A DNA stretch of 64,000 nucleotides from Mucilaginibacter inviolabilis (GTDB lineage: Bacteria; Bacteroidota; Bacteroidia; Sphingobacteriales; Sphingobacteriaceae). The notes beneath the pieces were generated by a model. It saw only the letters and a list, made by a program, of their open reading frames with translations. It had not been told where the DNA came from and did not search any database. Shown in pieces: positions 35,599 through 43,205 of the stretch. The position numbers and the translations under genes are program-made. The first letter of the stretch is position 1, and each line of letters starts with the position of its first letter. The DNA lies in assembly GCF_011089895.1 (NCBI RefSeq), contig NZ_JAANAT010000001.1:992001-1056000 (forward strand). Reading direction: 5' to 3'.

Positions 35599-36732
35599 GT
35601 GATAAAGCTGGTTGATCTTACATATTACGCGCATCTCAACTATACTCATGCTGCCCAGGTTAAGGAGAACCATTCCCCTGCCCTGGCCTTTGCGCCTTAC
35701 CTTATCCATAAGATCGACTTTTGCTTTGTTAAACATGCTTCTTTTGAAGAGCATGTGGTGATGGATGGTGTTCCCTATCATTTTTTTAAAGGGTGTAACC
35801 GCTTTTGGTCCATCACGCTAAAAACACATCGGTTCATCAAAAAGCTAAAGCCTGATATTATATTGGTACAGGGGTTCATCTTTCCGCTGCAGGTTATTTT
35901 CCTGCGGTTGTTTTGTGGCAGAGGTTTTAAAATCATGATCCAGCATCACGGCGGGCTGCCCTTTAGCGGTATCAAAGGCTGGTTGCAAAAAATAGCCTGT
36001 AGTTTTGCCGATGCCTTTATTTTCACCGCTGCCGGTAATGCCGGAGCATGGAAAAGGAGAAACATCATCAAACAGGATGCTCTCATATTTGAATTGCTGG
36101 AAGCCTCCACTAACTTTAAACAACAAGACAAGCAAATAAGTAAAACCCGTACCCAAATGACGGGCGAAATCAATCTTTTATGGGTGGGCAGGTTAAACGC
36201 CAATAAAGATCCCATGGCCGTTCTGTTAGCTTTTATGCAGTATCTAAAGATAAAACCTACAGCCAAATTATACATGATCTACCAAAGTGAAGATATGATC
36301 AATGAGGTAATGGCATTGTTTGCTTCCAGCAAACCGCTGGCAAACGCGGTGGTGTTGGTGGGCCGGGTTGCTAATGAAGAGTTACCGTATTGGTATAGCG
36401 CCGCCGATTTTTACATCTCGGGCAGTCATAAAGAAGGCAGTGGTTATGCTTTGCTGGAGGCTATGGCCTGCGGCTGTGTTCCGCTGGTTACCAATATCCC
36501 TCCTTATCAAAAAATAACCGGCAATGGCTGGTGTGGTTTTTTATACCCTCCCGGCGACGTAAATGCGCTGGCCAGATTGCTTTATTCTGTAAGTAACGTA
36601 GATCGAAAAAAGCTATCTGATGATGTGCTGATTTATTTTCATCAACATCTCACTTTTAAAAATATCGCTGATGATCTGGTGCGTATTTGTGAGCAGATTA
36701 TGACGCCCATTCAAGCGTCCACGCTTGAATGA
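35599..36732 (+). CDS. Glycosyltransferase family 4 (GT-B)
   Basis: A 377-residue GT-B enzyme starting at a GTG. The N-terminal domain reads IKLVDLTYYAHLNYTHAAQVKENHSPALAF and includes IILVQGFIFPLQ and IMIQHHGGLPFSG. The C-terminal domain has INLLWVGRLNANKDPMAVLLAF and the EX7E motif in HKEGSGYALLEAMACGCVPLVTN (about residues 272-294). It is separated from the amidohydrolase by a palindromic repeat, so it may have its own promoter. The last codons (QASTLE and stop) lie inside an 11-bp inverted repeat that is followed by a T-run. The donor is unknown. Confidence 0.9.
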   Translation: MIKLVDLTYYAHLNYTHAAQVKENHSPALAFAPYLIHKIDFCFVKHASFEEHVVMDGVPYHFFKGCNRFWSITLKTHRFIKKLKPDIILVQGFIFPLQVIFLRLFCGRGFKIMIQHHGGLPFSGIKGWLQKIACSFADAFIFTAAGNAGAWKRRNIIKQDALIFELLEASTNFKQQDKQISKTRTQMTGEINLLWVGRLNANKDPMAVLLAFMQYLKIKPTAKLYMIYQSEDMINEVMALFASSKPLANAVVLVGRVANEELPYWYSAADFYISGSHKEGSGYALLEAMACGCVPLVTNIPPYQKITGNGWCGFLYPPGDVNALARLLYSVSNVDRKKLSDDVLIYFHQHLTFKNIADDLVRICEQIMTPIQASTLE

Positions 36733-36739
36733 TTTTTTA
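36708..36739 (+). terminator. Terminator hairpin overlapping the glycosyltransferase stop codon
   Basis: The arms CATTCAAGCGT (36708-36718) and ACGCTTGAATG (36721-36731) are perfect 11-bp complements with a two-base spacer, followed by ATTTTTTAG. The stop codon TGA (36730-36732) overlaps the right arm's last two bases. Confidence 0.7.
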
Positions 36740-36741
36740 GG

Positions 36742-36795
36742 GTAAGCGTCCACACTTACTTGTCTGATGTTGCAATCGTAAGCATGGACGCTTAC
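36742..36795. repeat. Short inverted repeat
   Basis: GTAAGCGTCCA (36742-36752) and its perfect complement TGGACGCTTAC (36785-36795) share the GCGTCCA word with the adjacent terminator hairpin. This suggests one family of small palindromes. A further weak hairpin (CAGTTCAAG...CTTGAACTG) with a T-run follows at about 36804-36850. Confidence 0.65.
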
Positions 36796-36852
36796 TTTAA
36801 TTGCAGTTCAAGCGAAGGACTCTTGAACTGGCAAGGAGGCTTTTTTTTAGTG

Positions 36853-36932
36853 TTGTCATCCTGAGGAACGAAGGATCTAATCTACGATTGAAAAGTTCAA
36901 TAATAGATGCTTCACTGCGTTCAGCATGACAA
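36853..36932. repeat. Palindromic repeat, TTGTCATCCTGAGGAACGAAGGA family, copy 1
   Basis: About 80 bases, bounded by TTGTCATCCTGA and TCAGCATGACAA. The word CCTGAGGAACGAAGGATC reappears inverted in the copy at 37194-37273. This is a common Bacteroidetes intergenic repeat type. Confidence 0.75.
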
Positions 36933-36944
36933 AATAGTTTCCCT

Positions 36945-36975
36945 ACCCTCTCTTCGCCGCAGGCGAAGAGAGGGT
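36945..36975. repeat. Hairpin repeat in the 36.7-37.3 kb intergenic region
   Basis: A perfect 14-bp inverted repeat (ACCCTCTCTTCGCC and GGCGAAGAGAGGGT) with a three-base loop. A degenerate continuation (GGTCCAGCGAAGCGTAGACC) follows. It resembles the ACCCTCTC-type elements and is related to the repeat inside the ABC exporter gene. Confidence 0.7.
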
Positions 36976-37030
36976 GGTCCAGCGAAGCGTAGACCGGGTG
37001 AGTCGGCTTTGCGAGAGGAACTCATGGGAT

Positions 37031-37146
37031 GGTTTACATGTAAACCCACTTTTTGTTGAGTTTAATTATTTAATTGTTTGATTAGTAGTTTTTTTATGTA
37101 AATATTAACCGTGAAAAGTGTAAACCATGTAAACCCACTTTTTGTT
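37031..37146. repeat. 16-bp perfect palindrome and 21-bp direct repeat
   Basis: GGTTTACATGTAAACC (37031-37046) is a perfect palindrome. The 21-base word CATGTAAACCCACTTTTTGTT occurs at 37037-37057 and again at 37126-37146. The palindrome looks like a regulator-binding site, but the nearest start codons are far away. Confidence 0.65.
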
Positions 37147-37193
37147 ACTCATGGTCTTCTGGGAGAAACCCTGAGTGGACAGTAAAAAATCTC

Positions 37194-37273
37194 TTGTCAT
37201 TCTGAGCATTGCCAAGAATCTATTATACTACAGAACTGTCTGCGAATAGATCCTTCGTTCCTCAGGATGACAA
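37194..37273. repeat. Palindromic repeat, TTGTCATCCTGAGGAACGAAGGA family, copy 2 (inverted)
   Basis: About 80 bases, bounded by TTGTCATTCTGAGC and GATCCTTCGTTCCTCAGGATGACAA. It lies in opposite orientation to the copy at 36853-36932. No gene lies between 36733 and 37339; the whole 607-base gap is repeats and AT-rich spacer. Confidence 0.75.
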
Positions 37274-37339
37274 CCTGAATTGTGGAGATTATCGTGGTTC
37301 GTTCGAAATGACATTGGGTTTTAAACAAATGAATCTTAC

Positions 37340-38395
37340 TCAACACCCAAATAAAGCCGCAATCTTATTGGCAATCGTTTCCACAGGATAAGCCAGTATC
37401 GGCTCATGCCGTAAATTAGGGTCGTGAAGCAGTTCTTTAATTATCCCCGGTATATTTTCAACATTAGCGGGTATATGATGCTGTGGCGGGTGCAAATCCA
37501 TTCCCTTAACCAGGCTTACCACATGGCAGCCTGCATACAAACCTTCGCTTAAAACGGTACTGTAGCCTTCGTAGGCCGATGTGTGCAGCAGTATTTTGGA
37601 GCGTTGCATCAGCGCCAAAACTTCCGGGTGTGATAGCTCGCCTTTTAGTGCGATATGATCGTCCAGTTTTAACTTGCTGATCTGTTTTTGAAGATTCTCC
37701 ATCTCTGGTCCCTTCCCGCATATCACCGCCTTCAAATGCGGAAACTCGTTTCTAAGACTTTTAATTACCTGGATGAACAGGTTGTATTGCTTCAATGGTA
37801 TCAGCGATCCTACCCCTATAATATCAATATTTCTGTTGGCAGGTAGTTCTCCAAAAAGCGAAGTGTCAATACCCGTAGGGATAGTGTGTCTGGGTTTTAT
37901 ATGATAATTGATGCTGAATTCCCTGGCCAAAAAATCGGATATGGCTATTATTGATCCGGCAGTGGGTTTTACCTGTTTTACATAATGATTACCTGCTTTG
38001 GCGTCCTGACCAAGCAGCCAGGTATACTGTAGTAAGCCGTACTTTTTGGCAAAGCGATTACCCATGTAGGCGGCCTCACCCATCCAAAAGCTTAAGAGGC
38101 CTATCAATTCATACCGGCTATGTAGTTGTTTGAGCGTTTGCCATACCCGCCGCCAGGTAATTAAGCGGTATAATTGACCTTTGCCCTTGCCCGCCAATGC
38201 TATCACTTCAACGCCATTCCAATCATATCGTGCGGCTTTAAACGGGTATTGAAAACTGACAACCACAATATGCAGCCCGGGTTTATTTTGCTTTAACCCT
38301 TTTACAAATACCTGCATAGACGGTATGCAGGGAGTATCGTTTTCATCAGCCGGGAAACCGGGGCTCAATATTACTATGGTTTTTTGTTTGGTCAT
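37340..38395 (-). CDS. Glycosyltransferase family 4 (GT-B)
   Basis: A GT-B enzyme of about 351 residues. I start it at the ATG at 38395, which overlaps the ABC exporter stop by four bases (ATGA); the frame itself opens at a TTG at 38419. The N-terminal domain begins TIVILSPGFPADENDTPCIPSMQVFVKGL. The C-terminal domain has IIGVGSLIPLKQYNLFIQVI, VICGKGPEMENLQKQI and the EX7E motif in EGYSTVLSEGLYAGCHVVSL. Tight coupling to the exporter suggests that its product is the exported glycan or glycolipid. The donor is unknown. Confidence 0.9.
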   Translation of the reverse strand: MTKQKTIVILSPGFPADENDTPCIPSMQVFVKGLKQNKPGLHIVVVSFQYPFKAARYDWNGVEVIALAGKGKGQLYRLITWRRVWQTLKQLHSRYELIGLLSFWMGEAAYMGNRFAKKYGLLQYTWLLGQDAKAGNHYVKQVKPTAGSIIAISDFLAREFSINYHIKPRHTIPTGIDTSLFGELPANRNIDIIGVGSLIPLKQYNLFIQVIKSLRNEFPHLKAVICGKGPEMENLQKQISKLKLDDHIALKGELSHPEVLALMQRSKILLHTSAYEGYSTVLSEGLYAGCHVVSLVKGMDLHPPQHHIPANVENIPGIIKELLHDPNLRHEPILAYPVETIANKIAALFGC

Positions 38396-40110
38396 TCCAG
38401 TGTTATCAGTTTGTTGCAATAGGCCAGGCTTGCCGTATTATGGGTAATAAAAAGGATGATCTTGCCCAAAGCGGCCAAGCGTTGCAATTGTATTAAAATA
38501 ACTTCCTCGGCTTGTTGGTCCATTTCGCCAAACGGCTCATCCAGTATCAGTACATCAAAATCATGGTAAAGCGCCCGGGCAAGCAGAATACGCTGACGCT
38601 GCCCACCACTCAGGTTTTTGCCATTTTCCCTGATCACCCGGTGCAATCCTTCGGCATTACCGTTTAGTAATTGATTCAATCTACATATGGCAATAGCTTC
38701 GGCCAGTTTTTCATGGTCGCTTTCCTCATCGCTTAGCGTAATGTTTTTGAGGATAGTATCATGAATAAAATAACCCTGTTGCTTCACATAAGCTATCCTG
38801 TTCCAGTACAGCCTGCGGCTTGCATTATCCGTCGACTGATTATTGACCAGTATATCACCGGCATCAGGCACCAAAAAACCTAATAGTAGGTTAATGAGCG
38901 TGGTTTTGCCCCTGCCAGATACAGCCGATATTCCTGCCAGATCGCCCTTATGGATGTTAAAACTGCTATTTGTTAGAATCTGATGATCCTTATACCGGAA
39001 GCTGATATTATTGAATTGGATGGAGGTGACAGCCTCGGCCTCACCCCGGCCCTCTCCAAGGGAGAGGGAGTCACAGCCGATAAAGCCGCCAAATGAAGTC
39101 CTCTCCTTTGGAGAGGATTTAGGTGAGGCTTTCAGCAGATCATTCAGCGTAAATTCATAGGTTTTAATCTGCCCGGTGCTATTGAGTATTTTGATAATGC
39201 CGGGGATGATCTTGTACGCAGCGGCCATAAAAACACCAATGGTGAGCAGATCAATTACGGGTTCGGTAGTCCAGTATTTATTGATGAGCACCAATATAAA
39301 AAAGCCCAGTACCGCGAATATCTCTACCAGGCGCGATGGTAGAGCCTGCAAGGTTTGTTGCCCGGCCAGGTTATCATTCAGTTGTTGTTGATAGCTGTGG
39401 TAACGGCTGGTGAAAAAATTGCTTTTGTTATAAATATTGCTCTCCACAAAGCCGGCCAACGACTCCTGTAAGTGCTGGATGGTTTTTTCGCTGGCCTGTT
39501 TGGTATTCACCCTGATCTGTTTTGATCGTTTCCGGATAAACCAGGCTAATAAAATTACCGGCGGGAGCAGTAACAATAGCAACAATAAAAACAGCACAGG
39601 CTGATAAATGAGTATAGCGCAAACGGTAAACAGGATAAGTATTCCCTGCGAAATAACCTGCTGAACATTGGTGAGGATATAATGACTAAACTCAATAGGC
39701 TGCTGGCTGATCTGCCGGATATGGATGGATGAATCGACATTTACAAAATTCAGGTAATCGCTTTTCAGGTAATGGATAATATTCTTTTTTGATAAACGTG
39801 AGGCCACTCCATAAAAAAAATGATGCTGAAAACGCATGATGAGATAACCCATCCAGTTTTTAAAACAAAAAAGAACCAGAAATACGCTGATGAGCAGCAG
39901 GGAGTTTTTGTTGAACCAGCTTGAGGGAAAAAAAGCAAAACTCGTATTGATAGTTTTGGTTGAAGTGTAAATACCGATCACCAGTAGCAGTATTCCCAAA
40001 AAAGCGATATCAAGCACACTGATCAGCAGGTCGAGCAGGATGAGTTTGCCCAATTGCCTTTTCTCCTGCCTATTCAGCAGCGTTAAAATGCCTTTTATAA
40101 TATGCTTCAT
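38392..40110 (-). CDS. ABC transporter, fused permease/ATP-binding protein (exporter type)
   Basis: A 572-residue half-transporter. Residues about 20-320 form the six-helix exporter membrane domain. The ATPase domain (about 360-572) has a Walker A with one change, ISAVSGRGKTTLINLLLG (canonical GxxGxGKS/T). The signature is LSGGQRQRI, Walker B is VLILDEPFGEMD, and the H-loop is LFITHNTASLAY. It is likely a homodimeric lipid or glycolipid flippase (MsbA/PglK-like), coupled to the downstream glycosyltransferase. The linker at residues about 328-358 is encoded by a 90-base palindromic repeat in frame; this insertion is absent from usual family members. Confidence 0.9.
   Translation of the reverse strand: MKHIIKGILTLLNRQEKRQLGKLILLDLLISVLDIAFLGILLLVIGIYTSTKTINTSFAFFPSSWFNKNSLLLISVFLVLFCFKNWMGYLIMRFQHHFFYGVASRLSKKNIIHYLKSDYLNFVNVDSSIHIRQISQQPIEFSHYILTNVQQVISQGILILFTVCAILIYQPVLFLLLLLLLLPPVILLAWFIRKRSKQIRVNTKQASEKTIQHLQESLAGFVESNIYNKSNFFTSRYHSYQQQLNDNLAGQQTLQALPSRLVEIFAVLGFFILVLINKYWTTEPVIDLLTIGVFMAAAYKIIPGIIKILNSTGQIKTYEFTLNDLLKASPKSSPKERTSFGGFIGCDSLSLGEGRGEAEAVTSIQFNNISFRYKDHQILTNSSFNIHKGDLAGISAVSGRGKTTLINLLLGFLVPDAGDILVNNQSTDNASRRLYWNRIAYVKQQGYFIHDTILKNITLSDEESDHEKLAEAIAICRLNQLLNGNAEGLHRVIRENGKNLSGGQRQRILLARALYHDFDVLILDEPFGEMDQQAEEVILIQLQRLAALGKIILFITHNTASLAYCNKLITLE
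39039..39128. repeat. 90-bp palindromic repeat inserted in frame in the ABC exporter gene
   Basis: The ends CCTCACCCCGGCCCTCTCC and GGAGAGGATTTAGGTGAGG are inverted. The interior holds a second hairpin (CCCTCTCCAAGGGAGAGGG). The length is exactly 30 codons, with no stop in the exporter's reading frame, and it encodes SSPKERTSFGGFIGCDSLSL and flanking residues. The word family (CCTCACCC...CCTCTCC) is otherwise typical of intergenic Bacteroidetes repeats. Confidence 0.8.
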
Positions 40111-40130
40111 TTTAGGATTTATGGAGCAAA

Positions 40131-40259
40131 GATTTATGGAGCAAAGAACAAAGATTTAAGCAACCCGGATTTAAAACAAATGCTGTAAAGTTTCCTTTGT
40201 CCTTACTCTTTGTTCCACAAGTCTTGCTCTATAGTCCCTTGTTCTTTGCTCCATAAATC
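40131..40259. repeat. 21-bp perfect inverted repeat
   Basis: GATTTATGGAGCAAAGAACAA at 40131-40151 and its exact complement at 40239-40259 enclose 87 bases of spacer. A partial extra copy (GGATTTATGGAGCAAAG) precedes the left arm. It lies just upstream of the exporter gene start (40110) on the minus strand and could affect its expression. Confidence 0.75.
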
Positions 40260-40318
40260 CTTGCTCCCTCACAACAATTACGGACTAAAAAGCTGAATGG
40301 TTGCCCACTATAAAGCAA

Positions 40319-40352
40319 AAAAGCCCGGTAGTTTAAACTGCCGGGCTTTTGA
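40319..40352 (-). terminator. Intrinsic terminator of the OmpA-like lipoprotein gene
   Basis: AAGCCCGGTAGTTTAAACTGCCGGGCTTTT forms a stem of about 10 bp with a T-run on the minus strand, 18 bases after the stop of the lipoprotein gene. Confidence 0.85.
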
Positions 40353-40369
40353 TATAAGATCGAAAAAAC

Positions 40370-40903
40370 TTAGTTGTTCAGTTTGATCTCTACGCGGCGG
40401 TTTAAAACCCTGCCGTCTTCAGTGCTGTTATCGGCAATTGGTTTGCTTTCGCCATAACCTTTCACAGTTAGGTTATCACCGTTAATGCCGCTGTTTACCA
40501 GGTATAATTTTACCGAATTAGCTCTTTCAATAGATAATTCCATGTTGTGTTCAGGCGTACCTTCTGATGAAGCGTTTCCGTTCAATACAAATTTTACGGT
40601 TTGGTCTTTCTTCATCTCGGCAGCAGCCTGGTCAAGTGTTTGGTAAGAAGATGTTCTTAGTACAGCAGAGTTAAACTCAAACTGGATATTGCTAAAGTTA
40701 TAGTTTGGTTTTGCCGGTGGTGGCGGCGGAGTTTCTTTTGGTGCAGGTTTTGGAGCCGGAGCCGGTTGTGGCTTTGGCGCATAAGTTTGTTCGTTTTCAA
40801 CCGGTACAGGTTTTTGAACCAGTTTTTTTGATTTACACGAAATTACGGTGATAGCGGCTAACGCAAAGATTAAAGTAAAAAAGGGTGTTTTTAAAGCTTT
40901 CAT
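40370..40903 (-). CDS. OmpA-family lipoprotein
   Basis: A protein of about 177 residues. The ATG at 40903 gives a clean lipoprotein signal, MKALKTPFFTLIFALAAITVISC, with the lipobox Cys at residue 23; upstream ATGs add unrelated residues. A Pro/Ala-rich linker follows (PKPQPAPAPKPAPKETPPPPPAKP). The OmpA C-terminal domain fills the last ~105 residues: IQFEFNSAVLRTSSYQTLDQAAAEM, FVLNGNASSEGTPEHNMELSIERANSV and NRRVEIKLN. It should sit in the outer membrane facing peptidoglycan. It resembles Pal, but the sequence HTDNTG is replaced by NASSEGT, and no tol genes are nearby. Confidence 0.9.
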   Translation of the reverse strand: MKALKTPFFTLIFALAAITVISCKSKKLVQKPVPVENEQTYAPKPQPAPAPKPAPKETPPPPPAKPNYNFSNIQFEFNSAVLRTSSYQTLDQAAAEMKKDQTVKFVLNGNASSEGTPEHNMELSIERANSVKLYLVNSGINGDNLTVKGYGESKPIADNSTEDGRVLNRRVEIKLNN

Positions 40904-41513
40904 AGCTAAGTTTTGTTTTTTTGTAAACATAAAAAATATTCGTGATTTCAACCTCAATTGAGTATAATCCATGGCCAAATAAAGCGAATATTCCTATTAA
41001 ATCAGGACACAGCGGTTAACTCTATTACCGATGTGCCCTGATTGAACGGGAATTTTGCAGCATAAGTATTCAGAAAGTTCAATTAGATGATGAGAAAATA
41101 GATTATCCGGGTTGCTGTAATGATCTTGGCTGCGCTTAGGTATTACGCCCAATATTGCGTATATTTGTACATACACCAGCCCGGTTTTTCTGATCAAAAA
41201 GGAAAACCGGGCTGTTTAGTTAAGGGAAAATACAGTCCAAAAAACGACTGTTTGGTGTGTAATAGGTTTAATATGAGTAAATTAATACTTTTTAAAGTTT
41301 TCAAAACGCCTCAAAACCAGGTTGAAATTTGTTAAAAAGTGTTAAAATGAAGGTTTTTAGATCGATTTTGAGCCGTTTTTGCCTCGTTTTTGATCAGAAA
41401 AGTGTTAAAATTTAAGGTTTAAAAAGTTTTTGTACAGGCTGTGTCAAATTTTGTTAGCCGATAGGTATCCCGTTTAAATATGTATTTATTTGCGATATCG
41501 AATTGAAAAACCT
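40904..41513. other. 610-bp intergenic region containing repeat copy B
   Basis: This region lies between the divergent OmpA-like lipoprotein and PLP-enzyme genes. It holds 273 bases of spacer, then the 256-base element copy B (41177-41432), then 81 bases before the decarboxylase ATG. TATATTTG at about 41159 matches the -7 consensus TAnnTTTG, but no well-spaced -33 box was found. There is no believable ORF. Confidence 0.55.
41177..41432 (+). repeat. 256-bp interspersed element, copy B
   Basis: This is the plus-strand counterpart of 6515-6769. The opening hairpin (41177-41214) matches copy A except for one base. The 14-base word AAAAGTGTTAAAAT is present at 41335-41348 and 41398-41411, with the same 63-base spacing as in copy A. 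The element ends in AGGTTTAAAAAGTTTTTG, 81 bases before the decarboxylase ATG. The conserved blocks are separated by diverged stretches of equal length, so the whole unit is held together rather than only its ends. Confidence 0.85.
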
Positions 41514-42914
41514 ATGCACAACACATTACAAAACGATCTGGATAATCTGGACTATCTATTATCCTTAACTAAAGATAAGGCAGCAGCCTACCTTACCGAA
41601 ATAAACGATAAGCCCGTAAGTATCAATAACGTTCAGGGGACAATTCCTATCAATCTTCCTGAAAATGGAATTGGTTTGGAGGATACCATAAAAGCTTTCT
41701 ACGAACAGCACCAGGATAAGATAGTAGCAGCATCGGGTCCACGGTATTGGGGGTTTGTAGTGGGTGGCACCACTCCTGCCGCTATTGCCGGCGATTGGCT
41801 AAGCACCGTATTTGATCAGAATCCACAGGGTATCAATGGTGCGGGAGATGTATCTGCCAATATTGAACTGCAAACTATTAGCTGGCTTACTCAATTATTT
41901 GGTTTGCCCTCCTACTTTAAAGGTGGTTTTGTAACGGGTGCTACCATGTCAAACTTTACCTGTTTGGCCATTGCCCGTCAATGGGCCGGCAAACAAAAAG
42001 GTATTGATATCGCCCGCGAGGGTATCAAAACAGAGATCAGGATACTGACGGCTACTCCACATTCATCAGCCATTAAATCATTGGCTATGCTGGGTTTGGG
42101 TAGCAGCAATATCATTACCATAAAAACTGCCGAGGGCAACCGGGAAGCCATAGATACGGCTGATCTGGAAGTTAAATTGCAGGAGAATAAGGATTTTCCG
42201 GTAATTGTGATCAGCAGTGCTGGTACGGTTAATACCGTAGATTTTGATGATATGCAAGCTATTGCCAACTTACAAAAACAGTATACTTTTTACTGGCACA
42301 TCGATGCGGCTTTTGGTGCTTTCGCGGCTTGTTCTGAAAAGTATAGTCACTTATTAAACGGCTGGCAATTGGCCGACAGCATAACTGTCGACTGTCATAA
42401 ATGGCTTAACGTACCTTATGATAGCGCCATATATCTTGTTCAGGAAAAACACTCGGCATTGCAGCTGCAAACTTTTCAAAACAGTAATGCACCTTATCTG
42501 GGTGATCCGGCAAGTGATTTTAGTTTCCTGAATTTCGGCCCCGAAAACTCCAGGCGATTAAGAGCGCTGCCAGCCTGGTTTGCGCTGCAAGCTTACGGTC
42601 GTAACGGATTCGGATGGATAGTAGAAAACAATATTACCCTGGCCAATCAGTTTGCACAACTGCTGGAGCAAAAAACTGTATTTAAACTAGCGGCGCCGGT
42701 AAGGTTAAATGTAGTATGCTTTACCATTGAGGATGAAGAAAACCGGAGTGGTAAATTGGCCTCTGTATTAGAAAAATTAAAAGTATCAGGTAAACTCTTT
42801 ATCTCGCCAACATCTTACAAAGGGATTCCCTGTTTACGGGCTGCCTTTGTAAACTGGCGAACCACAGAAGAGGATGTTTTAATCGCCATTGATGAATTGA
42901 TCAAGGCTTCCTGA
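41514..42914 (+). CDS. PLP-dependent group II decarboxylase-like protein
   Basis: A fold-type I PLP enzyme of about 466 residues in the aromatic-L-amino-acid/glutamate decarboxylase family. The ATG at 41514 is chosen; the frame opens at a TTG at 41490. GFVTGATMSNFTCLAIARQ is the phosphate-binding stretch. WHIDAAFGAFAACSEKY contains the Asp that pairs with the PLP pyridine nitrogen. SITVDCHKWLNVPYDSAIYLV contains the Schiff-base lysine. Substrate preference is not readable; other family members act on tyrosine, tryptophan, aspartate or glutamate. A 256-base repeat element lies directly upstream in the same direction. Confidence 0.88.
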   Translation: MHNTLQNDLDNLDYLLSLTKDKAAAYLTEINDKPVSINNVQGTIPINLPENGIGLEDTIKAFYEQHQDKIVAASGPRYWGFVVGGTTPAAIAGDWLSTVFDQNPQGINGAGDVSANIELQTISWLTQLFGLPSYFKGGFVTGATMSNFTCLAIARQWAGKQKGIDIAREGIKTEIRILTATPHSSAIKSLAMLGLGSSNIITIKTAEGNREAIDTADLEVKLQENKDFPVIVISSAGTVNTVDFDDMQAIANLQKQYTFYWHIDAAFGAFAACSEKYSHLLNGWQLADSITVDCHKWLNVPYDSAIYLVQEKHSALQLQTFQNSNAPYLGDPASDFSFLNFGPENSRRLRALPAWFALQAYGRNGFGWIVENNITLANQFAQLLEQKTVFKLAAPVRLNVVCFTIEDEENRSGKLASVLEKLKVSGKLFISPTSYKGIPCLRAAFVNWRTTEEDVLIAIDELIKAS

Positions 42915-42955
42915 TAGGAAGGTCTTTGTAATTGATTGATGAATTTTAGTTAATT

Positions 42956-43019
42956 AAAATATTTAAATAAAGTTTCATAAACTATTATTTATTAATTATT
43001 TAAAATATTTAAATAAAGT
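42956..43019. repeat. 18-bp direct repeat, AT-rich
   Basis: AAAATATTTAAATAAAGT occurs at 42956-42973 and 43002-43019, a 46-base step. Each copy contains the palindrome ATTTAAAT. The 291-base gap 42915-43205 otherwise shows only AT-rich spacer. A loose TTG/TATATTGC pair lies close before the AraC-type regulator, so the repeat could be an operator for it. Confidence 0.55.
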
Positions 43020-43205
43020 ATTAGTTTAAATAACTTAACCTATTCCAAATAGAAGAGAAATAAATTTTGGTTTTTCGTTATGATTGATTTATTTAGTTAT
43101 TAAAATATTGTCTCTGAAAAAATTAGCGTTATATTGCACATAGCATATAATGCTAAACTGCTGAATTTAGGGATTATAATACGGCTTTATAAACCAATTT
43201 ATTAT

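Noticed and set aside
37209..37391. A 60-codon plus-strand ORF
   Set aside because: Its first part is a palindromic repeat and its end is antisense to a glycosyltransferase gene.
41120..41335. A 71-codon ORF in the decarboxylase upstream region
   Set aside because: It runs through the hairpin of the repeated element, lacks a family match and is not conserved in copy A.
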